Below are positions 30,784-42,607 of a DNA stretch of 64,000 bases, in pieces (the stretch's first letter is position 1; every line of letters starts with the position of its first letter). Position numbers and translations under genes: made by a program. Location of the stretch: assembly GCF_030272615.1 (NCBI RefSeq), contig NC_081406.1, positions 214,440,497 through 214,504,496 on the forward strand. Reading direction: 5' to 3'. This DNA comes from Cryptomeria japonica. Lineage: Eukaryota > Streptophyta > Pinopsida > Cupressales > Cupressaceae. The notes below the pieces were generated by a model that saw only the letters and a program-made list of their open reading frames with translations, was not told the origin of the DNA and did not search any database.

Positions 30784-31716
30784 CTCTTTGATAATCAAGG
30801 AAAGGTAAACCTCCATACATACCATTTTCTTCAACACTTTTTTTTTTTCTAAAGAAGGCAATCTTGAAAAAGAAATTTTTCCATTATCAATGTTCAATTT
30901 AAGTTCTCGTAGAAGAAATATATTAGCACTACTTGATTCTAAATTATGAACATTTAAACCACAACCATTTCATGAAAGGTTCTTCATTTATTTTAAGGGG
31001 AGTTTTGAACTCTCCTCTTTGATGATCATAAATTTTTAACAAAGTAGATTAACTTTACATGTCTACTTTTTATTTTTTTATTATTTAGATTTCCTCCTAT
31101 TAGATTTCCTCAAATTCATCCAATCCTTTTATTTGATAAATAATTAACTTCCTAAAAGAAAAATCTATAGATCCTCAAAAGTAATTTCATCTAGTTATTC
31201 TTCTATTAAATCCTCCACTACAAAATTCCTTAAATTTTCTTTATATCTTGCCTAGTGCTAGTTCTAATAAAGCAATTTTATTTCTAAAATTTTGTAGTTT
31301 AGAGAGTAATCACTTTCATAGAAACATTTATAACATTTGTAGGGGTGGATGCTCTAGCCAATTCATCTTTGATAATTGTTTAAATATAACAATTTAAAAA
31401 GAATGTTTATATAATTTATTTTGAATTCATCTTTAGTTATCAATTATGATTGTTTACGCTATTTTATTAAAAAAATTAAGTTAAACATAATTTTGTACAT
31501 GTTTTAAAATTAGATGGATGTTTGCATTTGTACAATCTTAAATATGACAAATTATTATGTAAATGTAATAATAGTCATAGGTATGATCAATTTGATAAGG
31601 ACTAAAAAATAACAAAATATAATTGAATTATTCAAGACTCTCAAATAGATATGTCCAACAAAAAATAGTCACTAGAATCATGATATTAAACAAGATAATG
31701 TTATTATTATTTTAAA
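30784..31716. other. AT-rich spacer
   Basis: The continuation of the pre-insertion locus. No coding or repeat family recognised. Confidence 0.6.
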
Positions 31717-32053
<337 letters not shown>

Positions 32054-32055
<2 letters not shown>

Positions 32056-35000
32056 TGTAATTTTTTTCCAAGATGACAAATGTGATTATTCCTTTTGTAA
32101 TTATAAGTAATGATGAACATTTTATTTCATTTATAATCTTATTTTTTTCATGAATTTAGAGTCAAGATGTTTTATTTTTTAAACTTAATAATTGAAAAAA
32201 AAAGAAAATAAAAATATATAAACCAATCATTTGAAAAAGTAAAAATAAATTCTCATGTATTGATCAACTCAAATTATACATTTTAACTGATTTCCATTTT
32301 CATATTATAAAGTTAACATAACAAATTAATTTTGTAACATACCCATATATCACTTTTTTTAATAATTAAATTATAATTAAACAAAACAATATCAAACTAA
32401 ATGGATGAACAACTATGGTGCAATATTGATGAAAACTGATATCATTCCTCTTGTCCCTAATAAGAACATTAAAAAATATTATATGCGAAAACGAGAACCA
32501 AAATAAATAAATATTATATCTAATAACGATAAGGTTATAAAAGAAAATGCTATTAAGTCTGCAATTCCTCTTTGGTATAGTCAAATTAAAATATAGAAAG
32601 AAAACAATTTTCATGCGTGACATGAATGCAATGAATTAAAAATGGTCAACAAAGGCGGTTACAAAATCAACTAGACGACAAAAGTCTCTCTTACCGTTTA
32701 CTTATACATATATCGTCATATGACACCCTAATTTGGGCAAAAAGACAAAGTAACAATTTTAAGATATGACTCTAGCCTTGTGAAAAGGCACCTATGTAGT
32801 CAAAATGAGAAGAAAAGTCACATGCTAGGTTTTTTTTTTTTGTAAAGGCCAAGTGACGATTCAAACCATCATGAGTTTGTCCAATGTCCATTGGTCTAAT
32901 GTGGATTAATGTCAATTATTCATGTGACTTGATTTAATGGTGGAAAATTTGTATTTTCAAAAGAGAGGTTACAAATTCAAAACTTGTGAGGTAGACTATG
33001 TATGCTTCATTTGTAGTACAATTAGGTATCTTTTACATGGAGTATGGAGTGGTATCATATTACTATAAGTCATTCGTAGACCCAAAAATAGATATCTGAA
33101 TTATAAAATAATCCATTCACATTATCATGATAGAAATATCGCTTAGTCTAGTGACATAAATATTGTGATTTCTTTTAATAATAGCAAGATGGTACGTCGA
33201 ACTTTAGGGAGGAGGTGCTACAAAGTTATTGATACAAGTAAATTGATGGGATGAGTTAACGTTGCACTATGGTAAAGTTTGTGTTGGATTTATTGGACAT
33301 AGATGTTGGGGAATTTAATGTTGATTAGACTATATGTTATTGTGGTTACTTATATCTTGGTAAATGTAAAGAAGTATATATTTATAATTTTACTATAAAT
33401 ATAGAAAGATATTATGTAGTAATTATTTTTTATTGTTATAGTATGGCTAGAAGCTAGTATTTGATTAAATAACTAATTAGTAATTTGGTTTAGTTATATA
33501 TTTTAATAATTTTGGTTAAGTTATCAAAGTATTTAATGTTGGAATAAATTAGTCACAATGCATGAAGTGTAATCACAACCCAAGTCATTGATCACATTCT
33601 AGGATTGTCTATCCTACACTATGTTTGTTTTTAATTGCTTGTGTGCATTAGTTTCATTGCATGGTTAAATTGTTTGTTCCCAATGTTTGTTGTGGCTTGT
33701 GATGGTATCATTTGTGCCAAATGAACCGACCACTTTTCACATTCCATAGTGTTCTATATTAGAGTTGTATACCTATGTATTTACAAACATCATTCCATAT
33801 TCCCTTTTTGACCTTAATCATGTCCACATGTCTATTATTGATTAATACTGCAAGATGAGGCCCTAGTAGCTAATTTAAAATGTATTAGTTTAAACTAAGT
33901 ACCATATTTTAGCTATTTGATTCCCACCTCTTGGGATCCACTAAGAAATTCAAACATAATTTGTGAAGTACCTTAGAAGCATGTTTTACACATGCTTGAT
34001 TTTAGTCATTCCTTTATTAGCATTACACAATGTTATTGGTCATCAAGCAAACCAAGCTTAGTATCTAATTTAAAACCATTGTAGGTCTTGCATGCACTAA
34101 ACCTTATAGCCATCAATCTTGGTAGGCATATTCTCCAACAATTATATCAACCAAGCCTATAATTCCACCCCTCCATTGATCTCTAGCATGAATACATGAC
34201 CACACATGACCCTTGTTAAAAATTGATCAATAGTTTTATGCCATCCAATGCATACATGGTCTTCATGTTAGCTTAGGTCATCTCATGCTCTCCTACACAT
34301 TTTTAGGATCCATTATATAATGCTCACATCCAACATTCAATAAAATCATAAAATGAAGTCTTAATGATCAATTTAATTTTGTTTAAGCTCTTCTATGTAA
34401 TAGACCCATGATCTTTGAACTTGGTGGACCTATGTTTCCATTATTAAATTGACCTCATGGACTATGTAAGACATCTTTGTACCTTGAGATTAAATTTGAC
34501 ATTTATCATACAAAGAACTTGATGGGATCAAGCTCATCATGACCCTATTTTAGCACTTTATCTTGCATGATTTGGTGATTTCCTACCCTTTTTATTATAG
34601 GTTTGTGAGCCCTGTCTTATTCAGTTTGTGTTGCTATAACCTCACAAATATTATTTACATAAAATTATTGTTTTATGCACTGCCATATATGGTGACCTTT
34701 GATGGATAGAATATGATCACTTACCACATCCATGGGTTACAATAATACACTATGGGTAATGAACTTTTTCATGCAAATATAGAACATATAGAGTGTATAA
34801 TATGTTTTGAGGAAATAATAGAATATTATTATTCACATGTTAAGCATGATTTAATTCATTAGACACTCATGCAACCAAAGTTTACTTATTAGTTAAAGTG
34901 TAATTACGTATAGGGAATATATGTAAGAATGGTATATTTGAGAAAATATAGGTTAAGATGGAGCTTGTTTATGGCTTTAAATGATGGTTGTAGGTGTTAA

Positions 35001-35539
35001 TGACTTGCAAGATCATGATTTCAATTTAATACAAGAAATTATCTGAAGTATTATTTTTTTTGTATGCATGAATATACATTAATGTTGACTAGGTAATCAT
35101 GTGAGATACACAACCATCGTGATTTTTGTACATAATGTATGTTTATAAGGATGAAAATAAAGTAGAAGGGCTAAATCAATAGGTAATAGATTTGTGTCTA
35201 AAATACTAAAAATGAAATAGAAAAACTTATTGTGATAACTAATCATTTTGTAGAAGCATATTTCTTAATGCGACTTGAATTAAATATATGTATGAATATA
35301 TCTTTGTACAATTTTGGAGCTAGACTTAAAATAATGTACATGCTATAGGGATTCTCAACTTGGAGATCAAGAAATTTAAAGAATCGTGATTAAAACTAGA
35401 AACCTACTCAGGTGGCCTTATGTGTTACAAATATCTAATGATCATACAGGGTTTGAAGGATCAAAGAATTATAATCTAAGGATCTTTAAAAGTTATTAAT
35501 ATATTCAAAAGCTATGGAATATTATGATTATGGTTTGAA
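32054..35539. other. AT-rich spacer
   Basis: No gene or element recognised on either strand over 3.5 kb. Short frames only, none with family motifs. Probably degraded repeats and unique DNA. Confidence 0.55.
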
Positions 35540-35930
35540 TATTAAAAGGGTTAGTATTAGATTTCTAAGGTTAGGGTTAGTGTAGTGTTAGATTAGGGTT
35601 TAGTTAGAAGTAGGGTAAAATTATGGTTGTAAGAAAAATATTTAAGTTGGGTTAAATTATGGTTAGGGTTTATATAAGGTGAAGGTTAGAAATTAATTAT
35701 GGTTAGGGTTAATGTTCGATTAGAATTTAAATAGGGTTAGCATTGAAGATCAATTAAGATTAGATTCAATGTTAAATTAAGATTGAGGTTCAAGGTTAAT
35801 TAAGTTTAAAATTAGAATAAAGATTATCATTACAATTAAAATTAATGTTAAGGTTAAGATTAAGTTAAGACTAAACTTAAATAAGTTTAGATATTTATTA
35901 AGATTATAAAAGAAATCTTTAAATTAGAGT
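35540..35930 (+). repeat. Degenerate telomere-like TTAGGGTT / TTAAGRTT tract
   Basis: GGTTAGGGTTAG, ATTAGGGTTTAG, ATGGTTAGGGTTTAT, ATGGTTAGGGTTAAT and many diluted variants (GTTAAGATTAAG) recur without strict phase. The plant telomere unit is TTTAGGG; TTAGGG-like text is mixed with it. Confidence 0.6.
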
Positions 35931-38766
35931 TAAGACTAAAATGAAAATTGTGATATAAAATTAAAAGCAAACAAAAGTCACATAGACCATCAAGTTCAGG
36001 CAATTCAAAGTGATAAAATTGAAACTACAATAACTTTCTAGTTCAAAGTATTCAACCGATTCACATTGAAACATGTCACTGAACGGTGAATCGTGTGAAT
36101 GTAAAAGACGTGCATATGAGCAATTCAGAATGTGAAAATTCAAAAGAAAAGAAACTTTAGAAATTTTGCACAGAAGAAAATATTTGCCTGAACTTGCCCT
36201 TTGACACAAAAATTTATTGCATCGACTTTAGCCAAAAAAGCTATTGACGTGTTAGGTTTCTTTTATAAGAATTTAATGCACTTGTCATTTGGTTCGACTG
36301 GTCATTGTTGGGATGTGAAGCCCAACGGTCACATGACCATTCAACTTCCCCAAACTATTCATTTCACATCTGAATGTGATTGTATAAATGATTGAGTGCA
36401 ATCATGTATGTATTGGTATTGAGAGTTGATTAATAGAAGTTATTCCCTGCTTTGAGTGTGGATGTAGGCCAATTTGCCGAACCACGATAAATCGTGTGTT
36501 GTCTCTTCTTATTGCTTTTCTGTTTCTATTATTGTTTTCTCTGCTCTTTCTAATCTTTACAGTCATAGAAATTTTTTTAAAAAAAAAAAGTAGTTTACAT
36601 GCTCATTGCATCACTCTTATCTCACATTCTGCAAGGCAATATGGGCATAAGATGTGAAGTGAGATGGAGAAGTGAAATGTGAGGAAAGTGATGATTTTTG
36701 GATTTTGTTTTTAGTCATTGTTTTTAAATCTTGGTACTTTATTAAGATATTTGTATTATGTATCATAAGTTAAAAATCTCCGTGTCTATTTGTTAAAGGA
36801 TCTATCAAGTTATATTTTTATGTTTTAATTATTTTGGGTTAGGAAAATGATTTTGATGATCTCGATTTGACTCTTTTCGATTTTCTTGATTGTTTTATTT
36901 TAGTTCTTTGTTTCTAGATCTTGGTATTTTATTAAGATGTTTGTCATTTTTTTCATATTTTAAAAATCTTGGTGCCTACTTGTTTTTTATTAACAAAGCA
37001 GTGAGAACAAGGGTATTGATCCTTTACATAGAAAAACTATTATCAATAAAAGTATCTTCTAATGATCATATCAGAATCAGCAAAGATGAAAAGTTCAGTT
37101 TAAAATAATAGGAATACTTTGAACGAGAATACAATCTCTAGAAGTCTGCATTATATATTATAGTGGTTGTTTAATAGTCTGAAATATTTACAGTCAAAGT
37201 TAGTGGAGTTTAAAAGATTATACGTGCATGCACGAGGAGGGATCTTGGAAAATATATTCAGCCAACAAATTTATCTGAAGATTAAGTCAGAATAATAAAT
37301 AAGAAGAATAAAATGCAGATGGGGTTGCACACAATTTGGACACAATAGTCAAATTTATTACGAAACTATATTGCCTGGTTCAAAATAACTTGTAAGACCT
37401 TTAAAAAATAATTTGAAGATTTCTTCCAATCGTTTTCCGAATTATAAACTGATTTAAATGTAAGAGGAAATTCCCACGAAGATTAACGTAAAAAATTATG
37501 ATAATGACATTACAGGTATGCTGACCAATTGCATGGCTATCGTTATGTGATGGCAATTTTTTAATTGATTTTATCTGTTATTTAATCCATTTCTCTTAAT
37601 TAATTGCAGGCCATTTGAACATTTTCTATAAGTTTATCCTGGTCTGGCAGACTTTCTCACTTTGCCTACACTTCTTCCTTATGATAGGGATAACAAAACA
37701 TTTCCTTTCAAGGGTGAATGGTATAGGATTAGGTGGAGGAGATAATTTATTTTATAAAATAAAAATACCTTTTGTTTAATTTAAAAGATAATAAAATAAT
37801 ATTAAAAATGTTGGTATGTTCTTAAAGTTTTTCAAGAGGTTTCATATAGATGATGCTAATCCTAGATATAGTATAAAAATGTAAAGAATGAAAGAAATTT
37901 TAATAGGAGAGGGGGGGTTTTGTCTTTAGATTCTCTTAAACATCATTTGGGATGAGATTATTATCAATCAACTCTTAATGATTCAATGCATCTTGTGGTT
38001 TAGAATATCTTGTAGAGGTTCTTGAACACACATTGGAAGAAAGGTTAGCTCCAACCAACCAAGAGAGCCACACTTGTGAGATGACATAGAAAACGTTCAA
38101 GAGGGATGAGACTAACTACAAATATAATTATCTTTAAAATGACTAGGAAGCATAGTTTTATTTAGAAAACTGACTATGACCTTGCCAACATTTATGAGCC
38201 TCAACTTTACATCATCTAATAATTCTTTTCCCTATTTTAAATTTATATTTTAAATCTTCTAGTTGATACTTTGATAACGGTGCTAAGTTTAAATGAATGT
38301 TTTGATTAAGATAAAAGCAAGAAAGAGATCAAACCCATTTACATAATAGTTGTGAAGGCAAGCAAGATGAGTCTTGCCAGGAGTGAGATTGGAAGAAACA
38401 ATAGAGCACAAAAAAGGACCAATAGAATTAGAACAACAAAAGGAGAAACAACAACAAAAAATACTTGTAGATGTACAACATAGACCAGCTACTAATTGCC
38501 CAACAAATTCAATTCTTTAATGGCCTACCATTCTTTGTTAAAAAAGTCAATATTCTACCCAAAGGATAATTGTTTAGGAGTTGTTTTATTCTCTTCAATA
38601 GGAATCGAGAGGATTGCATTTTAAAGATTTTTCCTTGGTGAGAGTACAAAGTTGTGTTACACTATCGACCAGCTTATTAGCACAAGTATATTTAAATATT
38701 TATAAATAAAAAATATTTTTTGTCAAACATATGATCTAGGTAGATTCATTATAGCTAAGTTAGGTA
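35931..38766. other. AT-rich spacer
   Basis: No recognised gene. A 64-codon plus frame at 36201-36395 has no family features. The rest is low-complexity AT-rich DNA. Confidence 0.55.
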
Positions 38767-39409
38767 TGTTGGAGATGTTGGAGATTGTTTGTCATTGTTG
38801 CTGCTAGGATATGTTGTTGTCATTGATGTCAACATATTCTTGTGTTTTGCTCTGGTGATTGCAGTTTGGGAAGATCTTAAGATCCAGTTTGCAGTTTTAT
38901 TTTGTTGTATTGGTGCTTTGCAGAGCTCGGTATTTCCTTCGATATATTTTGGTGTGATTCAATATTGAGCTGAGATTTTGACATATTGCTTAAGATGGTT
39001 TTGTGTGTCTTCATTTCAGATGGATCGTGATTTGGTGCTTCACAAGTTATCTTTCTTCGTGACAATTGTTGATTGGTTGTGTTCTTGACCTTTCAGATGT
39101 TGATAGATAAAGATTTGATAAGTGGTGTTGGTGCAACTATTGATAATGATTCTAATGTGTTTGCTGGTGTTTCCTATCTGTTCCCTATTATTTTTGTTGA
39201 TCTGCATTGATCGTGTGAGTTTTTGGTGGTTTTCATGAACTGGCGATAATTTTCATGATAATTTTCGTGTTATGCAAAATTTGATTTAGGTCCATGTTAT
39301 GTCATGTAAATCATTATAATTGTTCAATGGTTGATCTTTGTATCATGTGATGTAATTTTATAATTATGGGTTGAGGGTTTAGCCGACCTTGTTGTCAAGG
39401 TTGATGATC

Positions 39410-39450
<41 letters not shown>

Positions 39451-39999
39451 TATTGTCATGTAATCTGGGTGTCGTGGTTGTGTCTGCATTATCAGAGAGT
39501 GGTGTATGTGCGAACAATGATTCATCCTTCGAGATTGTGATTGAGCAAAGATTGGTGTTGCAGAGCAGATAATTGTACTTAGTCGGAACTGTCATCAGGC
39601 AATTGAAGATGCTATTATTTCAATTCATCTCTTCCAAATTGTCATCCAAATCTTGTTGTAAGTCACTGAGACTTCCCTGAGGGTTGTAGCCTTTCAGGCC
39701 ATTATCTTTGAGGAGTGAGCTCTAGGTAATGTACCTGAATGCCTGTGCATTCCCCATTGTAATATTTTAACATACTACTGCAGAGTATCATCTTACTGTG
39801 GGTAGGTTCCCATTGTACTTTTTCCCTTAACTAGGTTTTCCATGCCAAAATCTTGGTGTTATGCGTTGTGCTTTCAATTTGCTTATCTTGATTATTACTG
39901 CAGTTTATCAGATCTGTATAATTTGTGGTTAAGTTTGTAGATCCGGTGAAGATTGATTCACCCCTGCCTCTCAGTCTTCCCTCATTGTTGCTACCAACA
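38767..39999 (+). repeat. Copia-2 5' LTR
   Basis: Begins TGTTGGAGATG and ends CTACCAACA, followed by a primer-site-like sequence. It contains TTGTCATTGATGTCAA at 38817-38832, a (TA)(TG)n microsatellite at about 39411-39449 and GATTCACCCCTGCCTCT at about 39955-39971. No second LTR is in the window, so the left edge is inferred from terminal motifs. Confidence 0.7.
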
Positions 40000-40001
40000 A
40001 T

Positions 40002-40014
40002 TGATATCAAAGTT
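40002..40014 (+). promoter_or_regulatory. Degenerate primer binding site of Copia-2
   Basis: TGATATCAAAGTT is 2 bases after the LTR end and resembles TGGTATCAGAGCC with changes that fit G-to-A and C-to-T decay. Confidence 0.6.
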
Positions 40015-40055
40015 AGATCCTCTGAAGGAAGCTTAACCACTTGAGGAGATTCGGG

Positions 40056-41192
40056 ATGGCAGCTCAAGGTGTTATCTTTAAGAAGGACAGTCCAAGGTTC
40101 GATGGAAGTAACTATGCTATATGGAAGAATAGGATGGAAGCGCACTTAAAATGTCTTGGAGAGGATTACTAGAAGATTGCTAAGAATGCCTATTATGTTC
40201 CTCCGAAGGACCGAAAACTATTGAGGAGATCAAGGAAGCTAAACATAATATTAGAGCTAAGGAAGTATTACTTAGTGCCTTGACTGATTCAAAAATGACA
40301 AATGTAGTGGGACTTCATAATGCACATGAGATCTGGGAGAAGCTTGAAATCCTGTATGAAGGTGACAAACAAGTAAAAGTTGCTAAGTTGCATAGTTTGA
40401 AAGAAAAGTATGAGATGTTGAAGATGGGAGATGATGAGAACATACACTCTTTCATGGGTAAGGTGAATGATCTTGTCCTAGGTATCAGATGTGTCGGTGG
40501 AACCCTTGAAGAATATGAAATTGTTGTTAAGGTGTTGAGATCCTTGCCTCCTGCTTATAAACATAAGGTTGTTGTTATTGATGAGATCTAGAGTGTGACC
40601 ATAGTAACAAGAGATATTATGGTTGGAAAAATTATCGCATTTGAGTTGAGCGAGTTTGGAGAGTCATGGAAAGTCCAAGACAACATTTAGAGCATCAATA
40701 TGTGTATCCAGAAAGCAAAAGTATGATCCTAATGAGTGCAAAATATCTAGATATGAGTGAGAGAGAAGAAATATGGAAGAGAAAGAAAAGGAATTGGATG
40801 AGCTTGAAGCATTGATTGCCCAAAGATTGCCTAAAGGAGCCGATAAGTATGATAGAAAATTGCCTTTGAAATGTTGGACATTTTGTTTCTAGATGCCCAA
40901 AGAGAATGACTAAGTATGACAAGTATGATAAGTTTGATAAGCATGATAGGAGTGATAGATATGAAAATCATGAGAATTATGACAAGCCTTACAAGTCTAA
41001 CATGAAGTTTAGAAATCAGAAGAAGTACTATTATGTTGATGATGAAGGTGTTATAGATGATGAATATAAAGGAGATGAAGTTGTATTTCTTGCCATCAAG
41101 GAAGATGGACCTGTACTTATTGATTCCACTAGTTGTGTTGTTGAGGAGAAAGCTTTAACTACTAAAGTTGAAGAGAGAGATGAATGGATAAT
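40056..41192 (+). pseudogene. gag: Copia-2 gag and start of protease, truncated
   Basis: From ATG 40056 a Copia Gag is readable: FDGSNYAIWKNRMEAHL, then AHEIWEKLEILYEGDKQVKV, then RCVGGTLEEYEI and LRSLPPAYKHKV. Stops and frameshifts interrupt it (for example TAG near 40168 and 40589). The zinc-knuckle segment near 40865-40905 is broken. A Lys/Asp/Tyr-rich linker leads to DEWII, the start of the protease active site, where Copia-3 cuts it at 41192. Confidence 0.85.
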
Positions 41193-41762
41193 TGTTGGTG
41201 TAATTATTAATTCATCTTTGATATAATTATACTTTACTTAATTTTACTTAGGTACATGCACCACATTGTAGTTTGCATATGAGACACTTAGGGAGATGCG
41301 CTACATTGGGAGTGTGTATGTAGGAGAATTTCCACCTTTTATGGTGTGATCTTGTTGTTACTCTATCATATCCACATATTGTGAAGTGATAATTCCACCT
41401 TCGGTGGATGATCCACCTCATGTGGAATATTTTACTATTTCTCCTACCTACACCTACCTACCCTTGCATCTCATTGAGGTGGATGATCCACCTCATGTGG
41501 AATATTTTACTATTTCTCCTACCTACCCCTACCTACCCTTGCATCTCATTGAGCCACATGTCATCATTGTGTGCTCTCTTGTCTCTTAGCCTTGTCTTTA
41601 TAAGCAGGATTATCCTACATTGTATGTAACAACAACAATAATTCTTGATGATCCAGTTTATCACAGTTTACATCATTGATAGGAATACAGTTTATTCTTA
41701 TCACATTTTGTTCTCTCTTATTTGTGCTTTCCATTGCCTCTAGATATTGGCATATTCTCACA
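41193..41762 (+). repeat. Copia-3 5' LTR, inserted in Copia-2 protease
   Basis: 570 bp from TGTTGGTGTAATT to ATTCTCACA, followed at once by TGCTATCAGAGCC (41763-41775), a Copia primer site. The left junction lies inside the Copia-2 DEWII codons. A 75-bp unit beginning GGTGGATGATCCACC is tandemly duplicated (41403 and 41478). The last five bases before it, ATAAT (41188-41192), are the expected TSD; no partner was found. Confidence 0.75.
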
Positions 41763-41775
41763 TGCTATCAGAGCC

Positions 41776-42607
41776 ATTGGAGTGTCATTAGTATGCCAAT
41801 TGAGAGAAAGTCAGAATTGCCTTTCGTTTCATCCAAATCCGACATCCGAGGCCAAATCTAGAGCCGTTTGAAGGTGGATGGTGGTGACTTGTCCTGAGAG
41901 CGATCTACAATTTTGGAGCATTTTTGGCCAAATCCGTAATCGCCATTGTGCTCAAAAGGTCCAAAAACCCCAAGATCGCCTATCCATTTGCCAAAATCCA
42001 AGTAGTTGACCTAGAGCTCAAAAAAATCACCCTCCTAGGCTTGCCGTATGGACTTGCAGGTACAGATCTAAAAATTTATTTTCTATGTTAATTTTTTCAG
42101 AAATTGTATTAAGAAAATTCATTTTAGGGGGGCGGATTTTTTTTCTTATTTTTTAACATCAAAAAAAAAAAAGTTTGTCGGAGTGGGTGGGGCTTTTCTA
42201 GGCTCATAGGTACTGCGGGTACACCACAATGTACCTATGGTCCCGCAGGGCTTTGTGGGCCCCTCCCCGTAGGAGATTTTTTTTAAAATTCAAATTGTTT
42301 TAATTTGTTCTTTTATTAATGTTTTTAATATGTTTTATTTTTAATATTTTAATATGTTTTATTTTGATTAAACTTTTAATTAAGTTTTAAAAAACAAACT
42401 TTTTATTAAATAAGCAAAAATGGGAACACTGTTTTTTCTTATCACTTCATACCTGTATGCATTGCTTCCACCCACCAACCAAGGGGGAGGGGGGCTATTG
42501 CTCCTATATTTTTTTTGGTGACATCCCAATCGAAGGCATCTTCATCTGCAGTATTCTACAGGGCTTCTTTGGTGGCATTATCTTCATGTTTCCATATTTG
42601 TATTCTC
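41776..42607 (+). other. Copia-3 internal remnant and G/T-rich junk
   Basis: A short leader-like sequence with ATGCCAATTGAGAGAAAG follows the primer site, then AT-rich DNA with A and T runs. No gag or pol motif is left. The right edge is set by the next LTR. Confidence 0.45.

Noticed and set aside
36201-36395. 64-codon frame as a small host gene
   Set aside because: No family motif, upstream signal or codon pattern distinguishes it from chance in AT-rich DNA.
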